Assembly (NCBI GenBank): GCA_002281575.1
Contig: NCGN01000002.1
Coordinates: forward strand, 1-64,000
Direction: 5' to 3'
Origin: Sphingobacteriia bacterium 28-36-52
GTDB taxonomy: Bacteria; Bacteroidota; Bacteroidia; Chitinophagales; Chitinophagaceae
Length of the DNA: 64,000 nt
How positions within the stretch are numbered: position 1 is the stretch's first letter; every line of letters begins with the position of its first letter. Below the pieces are notes generated by a model. It was not told where the DNA came from, did not search any database, and was given only the letters and a program-made list of their open reading frames with translations. This document shows positions 45,906-53,344 of the stretch, piece by piece. The translations under genes were made by a program, and so were the position numbers.

Positions 45906-46727
45906 GGGATTAGTTCGAAAGCTGCTGGAAGGTTGGAGAATAACAGGAAGTTTAATGCAGGTTCTGAATTACAGAGTAAAGAGTTCTCAGATGGAAGCGG
46001 ATTAGAATTATATGCAACCTCTTTACGAAGTTTAGATCCACAATTAGGAAGATGGTGGCAGCTTGACAGTAAGCCAGACTATGCTCAAAGCTTATACGCT
46101 GCGATGAGTAATAATCCAATTCTTTATAATGATCCTTTAGGAGACACAACTACTCCTTTTGTGTTAGGATTGCAAGGTGTATTAGGTACAACCTCTGCGA
46201 CTTTAATTCAGGCTGATAAAGTTCGTGGTGAATATGTAAGCAATGTTTCTAAACTTGATGTTTCTGATTCTAGAGGTCGTACGCAAGCTAAGATTGAAGC
46301 AAGGGCGAAAACTCCGACAGTAATGAGGGAGATTGCTGAAAACATGCGCCCTATGTCGGAAGAAGCAGGCAGGGTGTCTGGAACAGCAAGTAAAACGAAT
46401 GTTGGCGTTAACGCAACCGTAGAAAAATTTGGAGCTGTAGGTAAAGCTGCTGGAGTACTGGCAGTAGGCGTAGCGGCTTATGATATTGCTACATCCGATA
46501 ATAAAGTTAAAGCTGTTTCAAGAGAGGGCGGAGCGTTAACTGGTGCATTAGTTGGCGGTGAATTAGGTGCGAAGGCAGGAGCTGCTATAGGTGCTCTCTT
46601 TGGGGGTGCGGGTGCAGTTCCTGGTGCAATTATAGGAGGAATTATTGGCAGTATAGGGGGAAGTATACTTGGCGCTACTGCTGGGGATAAAACTTATGAT
46701 GCATTAACCATTAAAAAACCGAAGTAG
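45900..46727 (+). CDS. Orphan RHS toxin tip, cassette H: glycine-zipper, membrane-active candidate
   Basis: A promoterless tip of 275 codons from the core ATG. Core end: [20 protein letters not shown] and DPLGDT. The tip ends in about 60 residues dominated by Gly, Ala and Ile ([40 protein letters not shown]), a long glycine-zipper pattern that could insert into a membrane as a hairpin. No enzymatic motif is visible. A pore-forming or membrane-perturbing toxin is plausible; alternatively this is a pretoxin segment whose enzymatic end is missing. Confidence 0.65.
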   Translation: MGGISSKAAGRLENNRKFNAGSELQSKEFSDGSGLELYATSLRSLDPQLGRWWQLDSKPDYAQSLYAAMSNNPILYNDPLGDTTTPFVLGLQGVLGTTSATLIQADKVRGEYVSNVSKLDVSDSRGRTQAKIEARAKTPTVMREIAENMRPMSEEAGRVSGTASKTNVGVNATVEKFGAVGKAAGVLAVGVAAYDIATSDNKVKAVSREGGALTGALVGGELGAKAGAAIGALFGGAGAVPGAIIGGIIGSIGGSILGATAGDKTYDALTIKKPK

Positions 46728-46728
46728 T

Positions 46729-47103
46729 ATGAGTTTTTTAGAAAAATTGTTTCATAATAACAAAGCGAATCCTTATTACGTAAAGCTGCGTAAATGTTTG
46801 AAAGAAAAGCATATCGAAAAAGATATTGCTACTGCTTATTTTTTATTCGGTATTCCACACTCTGAGAATAATCTTGAATTAATAAAGAAAGCGATAGCTG
46901 AAAATAAACTTGACGAGCTTCGACAAAATATTTCTTATAATGTTCAAGTTGATAATATTGAGTTGTATCTTATTGAGTATACTAATAATGATAAGTACAT
47001 AATTATACTACTTGATCCGTATGAAATCTATACGCGCGAAGATATTTTAGAAATCATTCCAGTATCAAACACCGACTTTAAAAAGGAACTAATATACTCC
47101 TAA
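46729..47103 (+). CDS. Immunity protein of cassette H
   Basis: A 124-residue protein without a signal peptide, starting 1 bp after the toxin tip. No family recognised. The sequence is mixed alpha/beta with a hydrophobic centre (VDNIELYLIEYT, KYIIILLDPYEIY), which would not obviously span a membrane. Role assigned from position. Confidence 0.52.
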   Translation: MSFLEKLFHNNKANPYYVKLRKCLKEKHIEKDIATAYFLFGIPHSENNLELIKKAIAENKLDELRQNISYNVQVDNIELYLIEYTNNDKYIIILLDPYEIYTREDILEIIPVSNTDFKKELIYS

Positions 47104-47134
47104 GTATATGGGTAGCTATCGAACTAATTTTTTT

Positions 47135-47168
47135 ATACTCAACCACCCCGGAGGAGGTGGTTGAGTAT
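47135..47168 (+). terminator. Strong 13-bp hairpin after cassette H
   Basis: Perfect arms ATACTCAACCACC / GGTGGTTGAGTAT around an 8-nt loop. No long T-run follows. It is the longest perfect hairpin in the island. Confidence 0.55.
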
Positions 47169-47202
47169 TTGTAGGTATTGATTAATATTTTCTGTGAGCG
47201 AC

Positions 47203-47233
47203 AAGCCCTTGCAATTAATGCGGGGCTTTTTTT
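47203..47233 (+). terminator. Second hairpin terminator after cassette H
   Basis: AAGCCCTTGCA and TGCGGGGCTT can pair, with a 5-nt loop, followed by seven Ts. A typical intrinsic terminator. Confidence 0.7.
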
Positions 47234-47330
47234 ATTGAGTGATTTTTGCCTTTACTAATTAGTTAGGAATGTGACGAAAAAGGTTTTGATAAGATTTTAT
47301 CAACAGTGTACATGAGTTCAAATTTTTTAT

Positions 47331-47378
47331 CGTTCATAATAAAATCAGTAATTTAGATTGTAGAAAAGTTCTTTGATT
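47331..47378 (+). repeat. 48-bp direct repeat before core site I (copy 2)
   Basis: Differs from 42883-42930 by a single base. The distance to the core site is again about 45 bp. Cassettes F and I thus share both this flank and the unusual ISSK codons after the core. Confidence 0.75.
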
Positions 47379-47422
47379 GAAGCTCTGTCGGATTTCTGTC
47401 TTTTTGTAATAAATAATCGAAA

Positions 47423-47455
47423 ACCCATTACTATCCGTTCGGGTTAACAATGGGT
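47423..47455 (+). repeat. Core site I
   Basis: Identical over all 33 bp to the copy in the expressed toxin gene, direct orientation, 10.8 kb downstream of it. The last core site of the array. Confidence 0.85.
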
Positions 47456-48286
47456 GGGATATCGAGTAAGGGGGCTGGGAAGTTAGAAAACAAGTTTAAG
47501 TTTAATGAGGGAACTGAGTTGACAAGTGATTTAGGAGTTGAATGGTATGAAACTGCATTTAGAAGTTATGATGCACAAATTGGCCGATTTATTCGAATTG
47601 ATGATATAGCGGATGACTTTGAATTCTTTAGTCCATATATATTTGCAAATAATAATCCAATTCTTTTGAATGATGAGTTTGGATTGGCAGCAGATACAAT
47701 TTTTGTTACTTCGAAGGAAGTTGTTGTAGAAGGTGTTAGGAAAAAAAGCAATATCACTATACCGGTAAATTTATCTGGTCACAGTATTAAGTCAAATCCT
47801 CATTTTAATCCATTTGATTATCGAGATGATAATAATGCCCCATACATCAACTATGAAAAAACAAATCCATATGCATGGAATGAAAATATTTTAAATGCGA
47901 GCATAAGTACCACATCAAAAGCTGCTATTGTTATTCCATTAGGTAGGTCACTTAAATGGCTGAGAACAATTTTGCGACTTTCTAAATTAAATAATAATAT
48001 CCCAGAAGCAGCTAAGCGTGTTGTGGATTACGCACATAGAAAAAATGGTGCAGCGCAGCCAAGTCATATTGGTGGAAGAATATATAAAAATGATGGAAGA
48101 GGGGGTGGCGAAAGACTACCACAGATAACTGAAAATGGGAAGCAGATAACTTATAAGGAGTATGATGTTCATCAAAGATTAGATGGATTCAATAGGGGAA
48201 ATGAACGTGTTGTAGTAGGTAGTGATGGTAAATCTTACTACACGAATAATCATTATCACTCTTTTAAAGAGATAAAAATGAAATAA
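47450..48286 (+). CDS. Orphan RHS toxin tip, cassette I: T1/barnase-like ribonuclease
   Basis: A promoterless tip of 278 codons. The RHS end is short ([20 protein letters not shown]). The C-terminal ~100 residues fit the microbial RNase N1/T1/barnase family: IYKNDGRGGGERLP, then KEYDVHQRLDGFNRGNERVV with the catalytic Glu/Arg region, and GSDGKSYYTNNHYHSFKEI with the C-terminal catalytic His. It would cleave cytoplasmic RNA. The barstar-like immunity gene 2 bp downstream strongly supports this. Confidence 0.85.
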   Translation: MGGISSKGAGKLENKFKFNEGTELTSDLGVEWYETAFRSYDAQIGRFIRIDDIADDFEFFSPYIFANNNPILLNDEFGLAADTIFVTSKEVVVEGVRKKSNITIPVNLSGHSIKSNPHFNPFDYRDDNNAPYINYEKTNPYAWNENILNASISTTSKAAIVIPLGRSLKWLRTILRLSKLNNNIPEAAKRVVDYAHRKNGAAQPSHIGGRIYKNDGRGGGERLPQITENGKQITYKEYDVHQRLDGFNRGNERVVVGSDGKSYYTNNHYHSFKEIKMK

Positions 48287-48288
48287 TT

Positions 48289-48687
48289 ATGAGTGAACAT
48301 TTAATTGAGGAGTTTGGTACTTTATGTAATAAGTATGATTTACCTATCGATTCTACTTATATTGCTCTAATTGATTGTGAAAATGCATTAAATTGGAGTG
48401 ACTTTAAAAGAGAATGTAGCCGGGCATTTAAATTCCCAGATTACTTTTCAGGAAATATGAACTCATTTCAAGAAATTATCAACGATTTGTCCTGGCTTAA
48501 ACAATCTAATTACTTGTTGGTTCTTATCAATTCAGACAAACTACTTTGGTTTGAAAAGGAAGAAGAAAAAAGTTATCTGAAAGACTTATTTAATCAAATA
48601 TCCTACGAATGGATCAATGTTCCCAACTACTCTGGTGAAGATGAATACAGAAAAAAATCTAAATTCATAGTTCATTATGGCAAATAG
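48289..48687 (+). CDS. Barstar-like immunity protein of cassette I
   Basis: A 132-residue cytoplasmic protein resembling barstar, the inhibitor of barnase. The signature is CSRAFKFPDYFSGNMNSFQE followed by DLSW, equivalent to the FPxYYGxNWDAL helix that plugs the nuclease active site. It lies 2 bp after the RNase tip. A good example of a known toxin-inhibitor pair within this cassette format. Confidence 0.83.
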   Translation: MSEHLIEEFGTLCNKYDLPIDSTYIALIDCENALNWSDFKRECSRAFKFPDYFSGNMNSFQEIINDLSWLKQSNYLLVLINSDKLLWFEKEEEKSYLKDLFNQISYEWINVPNYSGEDEYRKKSKFIVHYGK

Positions 48688-48705
48688 ATTTTATGTATAT
48701 TGAGA

Positions 48706-48722
48706 TGTGTATTCAATACACA
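48706..48722 (+). repeat. Small hairpin at the right end of the array
   Basis: TGTGTATT-C-AATACACA, perfect 8-bp arms, 18 bp after the barstar stop and just before the sugar transporter gene. It marks the apparent right edge of the island. Confidence 0.4.
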
Positions 48723-48746
48723 ATCTAATACGATAAAACGATTGCT

Positions 48747-50072
48747 ATGTCTACTACTCCTAAAGCGGTGTTGCCTAAACTAAGTTTCTGGCAAATCTGG
48801 AATATGTGTTTTGGCTTCTTTGGAATTCAGTTTGGATGGAGTTTGCAAATGGGCAATATGAGTGCCATTTATGAGTATTTAGGTGCCACTCCTGAACAAA
48901 TTCCAGGCCTTTGGTTAGCAGCTCCAATGACTGGTTTGATTGTTCAGCCCATTATTGGTTATATGAGTGATAGAACCTGGCACCCTAAGCTTGGCAGAAG
49001 AAGACCTTATTTTTTGGTAGGGGCTATTTTAAGTTCATTGGCATTATTCATCATGCCCAATTCATCGGCTATTTGGATGGCTGCTGGTGTGCTCTGGATT
49101 TTAGATTCTTCTATCAATATAAGCATGGAACCTTTTCGTGCATTTGTTGCAGACAACTTAGATAAGAAGCAACAGCCCATGGGCTTTGCCATGCAGAGTA
49201 TGTTTATTGGCTTGGCTTCTTTTGTGGCAGGTTATTTACCTCAAAAACTGGTACAGTGGTTTGGGGTTTCAAGAGATAAAACAGCTGGCGGTATTCCAGA
49301 AAATATCATGTACTCTTTTTACATTGGGGGTGCTGTGTTTTTATTGGCTGTTTTGTACACCGTTGTTAAGAGTAAAGAGTATCCACCTACTGATCCAGAT
49401 TGGAAAAATAAATTGGATGCCGAAGGCAAAGGGTTTATGGGTGGGGTAAAAGAAATTTTTAGTTCTGTCACTAATATGCCCGATCAAATGAAGCGATTGG
49501 CATTGGTGAACTTTTTAACTTGGCCAGGATTGTTTTTGATGTGGTTCTATTACAGTACCGGTGTTGCAACGGATATATTTGGGGGCAACACCACCACTTC
49601 AAGTGATTTATATACACAAGGATTAGAATACGCCAATACCACATCTGCTATTTTAAATTTAGTCACATTTGGATTCTCTTTTACCCTGCCTTTTTGGGTA
49701 AATAAATTGGGTAAAAAATATACACATACCATTTGTTTGTTATTGGGTGGTGCAGGATTGATTTCGGTAAACTATGTTACTGAACCATCCTATTTATATT
49801 TATCAATGGGCTTGGTTGGTATTGCATGGGCTTCTATTTTATCAATGCCTTATTCTATGTTAGCGGGTTGTATACCTCCACATAAAATGGGAATTTATAT
49901 GGGCATCTTTAATTTCTTTATTGTACTCCCAGAAATTATTGCTTCCTTGTTTTTTGGCAATGTAATGGAAACTGTATTGCATAATGATCGTTTATTGGCG
50001 GTGCAAGTAGGGGGTGGATTATTAATTGCTGCTGCGGTAGTATGTGCCATTGTGGTAAAAGAAAATGAATAA
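48747..50072 (+). CDS. SLC45-type sugar transporter (MFS)
   Basis: A 441-residue, 12-helix major facilitator of the SLC45/sucrose-maltose symporter type. The GFFGIQFGWSLQMGNMS opening, the LIVQPIIGYMSDRTW loop and the GRRRPY motif between helices 2 and 3 are typical. Next to an alpha-amylase gene, it probably imports maltose or maltodextrin with protons. It is the first core gene on the right side of the island, 15 bp before the amylase. Confidence 0.88.
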   Translation: MSTTPKAVLPKLSFWQIWNMCFGFFGIQFGWSLQMGNMSAIYEYLGATPEQIPGLWLAAPMTGLIVQPIIGYMSDRTWHPKLGRRRPYFLVGAILSSLALFIMPNSSAIWMAAGVLWILDSSINISMEPFRAFVADNLDKKQQPMGFAMQSMFIGLASFVAGYLPQKLVQWFGVSRDKTAGGIPENIMYSFYIGGAVFLLAVLYTVVKSKEYPPTDPDWKNKLDAEGKGFMGGVKEIFSSVTNMPDQMKRLALVNFLTWPGLFLMWFYYSTGVATDIFGGNTTTSSDLYTQGLEYANTTSAILNLVTFGFSFTLPFWVNKLGKKYTHTICLLLGGAGLISVNYVTEPSYLYLSMGLVGIAWASILSMPYSMLAGCIPPHKMGIYMGIFNFFIVLPEIIASLFFGNVMETVLHNDRLLAVQVGGGLLIAAAVVCAIVVKENE

Positions 50073-50087
50073 ATACAAACTATTGAT

Positions 50088-50594
50088 ATGAATCGCTTAG
50101 TAAAAATGATTGGGTGCTTATTGTTGGCCTTTGGCTTACATGCTCAAAGCAATATTGAATTGTATCCCACTAGTTGGTTCGTGGGAATGAAATGGAATAA
50201 AGTGCAAGTGATTGTGCGAAATAAAGAGCAAGCTTTTTCAAATGCAACAATTCGTTTGAATTATCCTGGTGTACAATTGACTAAAGTGCATGTATTGGAG
50301 AATAAAAAATATTTGGCCTTAGATCTATTAATAAGTCCTACTGCTAAGCCAGGTAAGATCAATATTCAATTTGCTAGTGCTGATAGTGCAGTTACCATAG
50401 CTTGGGAATTAAAGCCCAGAAGAAATGGGATGGGCAAAACCTATGCACAGGGGGTGAGTGCAAAAGATTTTATTTATTTATTAATGCCCGATCGATTTAG
50501 TAATGGTGACCCTTCAAATGATCAAATAGCAGGGTATACCGATAAAGTAGTCAATCGCAAAGATCCCATCAAAAGACATGGCGGATATGGATGA
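50088..50594 (+). pseudogene. GH13 alpha-amylase/cyclomaltodextrinase, N-terminal fragment
   Basis: 168 codons: signal peptide (IGCLLLAFGLHAQ), an N-terminal beta-sandwich as in cyclomaltodextrinases, and the start of the GH13 barrel (DFIYLLMPDRFSNGDPSND, then KRHGG). Here the reading frame runs into TGA. Normally about 25 more residues connect HGG to the WMTPVLEN of the following frame. A deletion of that loop, not a multiple of three, has split the gene. It is an assembly or sequencing artefact or a real inactivation. Confidence 0.8.
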
Positions 50595-51901
50595 CACCAG
50601 TATTAGAAAATGACATGCCCTTGCAAAGTGAGCAAGCTGGAATGATGGCTGGCTATCATGGGTATTGGTTTACCAATCATTATGCAATTGACAAAAGATT
50701 AGGTGGCGAGAACGCCTATAAAAAATTGATTGATGCCGCTCATGCAAAAGGTATTAAAATTATTCAGGATGCAGTGTACAATCATGTAGGAAATGAGCAT
50801 TGGATGTACAAAGACGCTCCCGCTAAAGATTGGATTAATCAATGGCCTGCTTACACCAATACCAATCATAGAGATGAAGCCATTTTTGATTTAATGGGAA
50901 ATGCTGCAGATAAAAAAGTGATGTTAGATGGTTGGTTTGTTCCGCATTTGCCTGATATTAATCAACGTAATCCATTTGTGGCTAATTTTTTAGTTCAGCA
51001 TGCATTGTGGACTGTAGAAGAATTTGGCATTGACGGTTGGAGAGTGGACACTTATAAATATTGTGACGAACAATTCATGAACAATGTGAACAGCGCTTTA
51101 GAAAAAGATTTTCCGACCATCAGCATTTTTGGCGAAGCGGTGGCCAATACCGTTGCTGGTAGTGCGTATTTTACCAAGAACAATATGCAAACTACTTTTA
51201 AGCATAATGCGCCTGGCACTACTGACTTTCCTTTGAGTTATGCTATGATGGATGCCATTAATAAACCATTTGGTTGGACAGAAGGTGTCAATAAATTATA
51301 CATGACCCTGTCTCAAGATTTATTGTACCAAGCACCTGAGAAAAATTGCATTTTTTTAGACAATCATGATATGGAAAGGTTTGTATCGATGATTGGATCA
51401 GACATGAATAAATACAAAATGGGAATGAATTTATTATTCACCCTAAGAGGTATTCCTCAGTTGTATTATGGAACCGAATTGTGGATGAAAAATTTTAAAG
51501 ATCCTAATGATGGAATGGTTCGATTAGATTTTCCTGGGGGCTTTCCAAATGATGAAAAAGACAAACGAATGGCCAGCGGCCGAGATCAAACCGAAAATAC
51601 TGCATTCAATTATGTAAAAACATTGGCCAATTTTAGAAAATCCAATACTGCTTTACAAACAGGTAAAATGATGCAGTGGCTACCCAATGATGGGCTTTAT
51701 GTTTACTTTAGGTATGACCAAGGTTCAACAGTAATGATTTTGATGAATACTTCCAATAAAACAAAATCGGTTTCTTTGGCCAATTATGGGGAAAGAACCA
51801 ATGGATTCAAGGGTTTCAAAGATGTGGTGACCGGTGTATTGGGTGTGAATAAAATAGACCTTGCACCTATGGAGTCTAGGGTAGTTTTGTTAACCAAATA
51901 A
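50591..51901 (+). CDS. GH13 alpha-amylase/cyclomaltodextrinase, main catalytic fragment
   Basis: 436 codons with all four GH13 regions: DAVYNH (Asp60, His65), GWRVDTYKY (Arg151, nucleophile Asp153), IFGEAV (acid/base Glu182) and FLDNHDMER. The C-terminal beta domain is complete. It begins at WMTPVLEN, in the middle of the barrel, so it lacks strands 1-2, the carbohydrate-binding N-domain and the signal peptide. It overlaps the N-terminal fragment by 4 bp in another frame. Read as one gene the enzyme would act in the periplasm on maltodextrins. Confidence 0.85.
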   Translation: MTPVLENDMPLQSEQAGMMAGYHGYWFTNHYAIDKRLGGENAYKKLIDAAHAKGIKIIQDAVYNHVGNEHWMYKDAPAKDWINQWPAYTNTNHRDEAIFDLMGNAADKKVMLDGWFVPHLPDINQRNPFVANFLVQHALWTVEEFGIDGWRVDTYKYCDEQFMNNVNSALEKDFPTISIFGEAVANTVAGSAYFTKNNMQTTFKHNAPGTTDFPLSYAMMDAINKPFGWTEGVNKLYMTLSQDLLYQAPEKNCIFLDNHDMERFVSMIGSDMNKYKMGMNLLFTLRGIPQLYYGTELWMKNFKDPNDGMVRLDFPGGFPNDEKDKRMASGRDQTENTAFNYVKTLANFRKSNTALQTGKMMQWLPNDGLYVYFRYDQGSTVMILMNTSNKTKSVSLANYGERTNGFKGFKDVVTGVLGVNKIDLAPMESRVVLLTK

Positions 51902-51913
51902 ATATAATATGTT

Positions 51914-51921
51914 TAACTTTG
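51914..51921 (+). promoter_or_regulatory. -7 promoter box (TAACTTTG) for the FNR-like regulator
   Basis: A TAnnTTTG match ends 19 nt before the ATG. A TTTG at 51886-51889 is a possible -33 element, spaced 24 nt, slightly long. Confidence 0.5.
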
Positions 51922-51940
51922 TGCAAAGTCGACTGAAGAG

Positions 51941-52654
51941 ATGAAGAATAATGGACCCATTGAGACTAGTTGTGTGCATTGTAATGTGAGGCTAAACTCT
52001 GTTTTCAATGTATTAGACGAAGATCAAGTAAAGGATTTATGCATTCATAAATCTTGTGCCGTGTACAAGAAGGGACAATATGTGTTTACAGAGAATGGCT
52101 TACCTGCAGGATTATTTTGTATTAATAGCGGTAAAATCAAATTAACCACTACTGGTTACGATGGAAAAGAGCAAATTTTGCGATTAGTTAAATCGGGTGA
52201 TATAGTAGGGTATAGGGCTCTTTTGTCTAATGAGCGCTATCATTGCTCTGCTGTTACATTGGAAGACGCTTCAATTTGCATTATCGATAAAAAGTATTTT
52301 TTTGATGCTATTGAGTCTTCACCTAAACTCATGTTTGAAGTAGTTAAGAAAATGAGCCAAGATTTAAAAGTGGCAGAAGACCATATTGTTTCTCTCTCTC
52401 AAAAAAATGTAAGAGAAAGAATGGCAGAAGCTTTGTTGTTCTTAAAAGCTACCTATGGTTTTGAAGAAGATAACCAAACTATTAATGTGAGTTTAAGTAG
52501 AGAAGAAATAGCCGATTATGTTGGAACTTCTACGGAGAGCTGTATTCGTTTATTATCAGAATTCAATAACGATAAACTCATTTCTTTAAAAGGTAAAAAA
52601 ATCAGCATCGTTAATCTACAAAAGCTGATTCAAACTGCCAATATTGAGGATTAG
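51941..52654 (+). CDS. Crp/FNR-family transcription regulator
   Basis: A 237-residue regulator: N-terminal Cys pairs (C-x2-C in TSCVHCNV and C-x4-C in LCIHKSC), a cAMP-binding-type beta roll (GLFCINSGKIKLTT, VKSGDIVGYRALLS), a dimer helix and a winged helix (SREEIADYVGTSTESCIRLL). The Cys-rich N-terminus suggests oxygen or redox sensing through an Fe-S cluster, as in FNR, though spacing differs from E. coli FNR. It precedes the hemerythrin and cbb3 oxidase genes, likely targets. Confidence 0.88.
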   Translation: MKNNGPIETSCVHCNVRLNSVFNVLDEDQVKDLCIHKSCAVYKKGQYVFTENGLPAGLFCINSGKIKLTTTGYDGKEQILRLVKSGDIVGYRALLSNERYHCSAVTLEDASICIIDKKYFFDAIESSPKLMFEVVKKMSQDLKVAEDHIVSLSQKNVRERMAEALLFLKATYGFEEDNQTINVSLSREEIADYVGTSTESCIRLLSEFNNDKLISLKGKKISIVNLQKLIQTANIED

Positions 52655-52659
52655 AGAAA

Positions 52660-52681
52660 TTATATGATTTATATCATATAA
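52660..52681. promoter_or_regulatory. FNR/CRP-type palindrome upstream of the hemerythrin-like gene
   Basis: TTATATGAT-TTAT-ATCATATAA: perfect 9-bp arms containing TGAT-N4-ATCA, the half-site layout of FNR boxes (TTGAT-N4-ATCAA). It is in the 94-bp gap after the FNR-like regulator gene, which is the obvious candidate to bind it. Confidence 0.6.
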
Positions 52682-52748
52682 TGCCATAGCAAAACTCATT
52701 CATTCCTTGTTTATCTAAAGACATCTTTGTAGAGTTAAAAAGCTACAA

Positions 52749-53291
52749 ATGTGTAAACACGCAGATCAAACAGAAGAATTTATTCATCATCTTTTAGAGA
52801 ATGTATATCCCTGCCTAGAGTTAAAGCTGCAGAATGCCATCCAATGTGTTTATTTAAAGGAATATGAAGAGGAGCAAACAAGCTATTTGGTAGAATTGAT
52901 GCACCACCTTCAAAACGAATTTACTTCTTTGGTTACTTGCGAACAGAAGTTGGTATTCCCATCTGTAATGAAAGTATTTAATGCAAAAGCCGCTAAAGAA
53001 GTTCAAATACCTAATTTATTCGATTTAATGCAGCTCACAAGAAGTAAAGAGCATAAAATAATGACCCATGTGCATAATTTAGTAAGTGTGTTAGAAACCA
53101 ATACATTTAAAAACGGTGCTATTAAACAGCACGATTTAGCCCACTCATTCATCAACAATTTTGTAAATGAGAAATATAGATGGAATAAAATGATTGAAGA
53201 TCGATTGAATTCCTGTAGTTGTTTCAGGTCAAATCTTTACAAAGGATTAGGATTGGATCCAAAATCTCCTCGTCAAGAAAAACATGTTTAG
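52749..53291 (+). CDS. Hemerythrin-like (HHE) protein
   Basis: A 180-residue helical protein with His and Glu residues placed as in hemerythrin HHE domains: ELMHHLQNEFTSL, CEQKLVFPSVMK and RSKEHKIMTHVHNL. A diiron site binding O2 or NO, or repairing Fe-S clusters as in RIC/YtfE, is plausible. It ends with a Cys-rich NSCSCFRSN. It lies between the FNR-like regulator and ccoI, with an FNR-type palindrome in front, fitting a low-oxygen or nitrosative stress role. Confidence 0.72.
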   Translation: MCKHADQTEEFIHHLLENVYPCLELKLQNAIQCVYLKEYEEEQTSYLVELMHHLQNEFTSLVTCEQKLVFPSVMKVFNAKAAKEVQIPNLFDLMQLTRSKEHKIMTHVHNLVSVLETNTFKNGAIKQHDLAHSFINNFVNEKYRWNKMIEDRLNSCSCFRSNLYKGLGLDPKSPRQEKHV

Positions 53292-53344
53292 CTTTTTTTG
53301 CTATTTGTTCAAATTGAATTAACTTTTAACAACTATTTAAGAAT

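Noticed and set aside
39446..47455. The regularly repeated 33-bp cores considered as a CRISPR array
   Set aside because: Spacing is 1.4-2.8 kb and each interval holds coding sequence; no cas genes are present.
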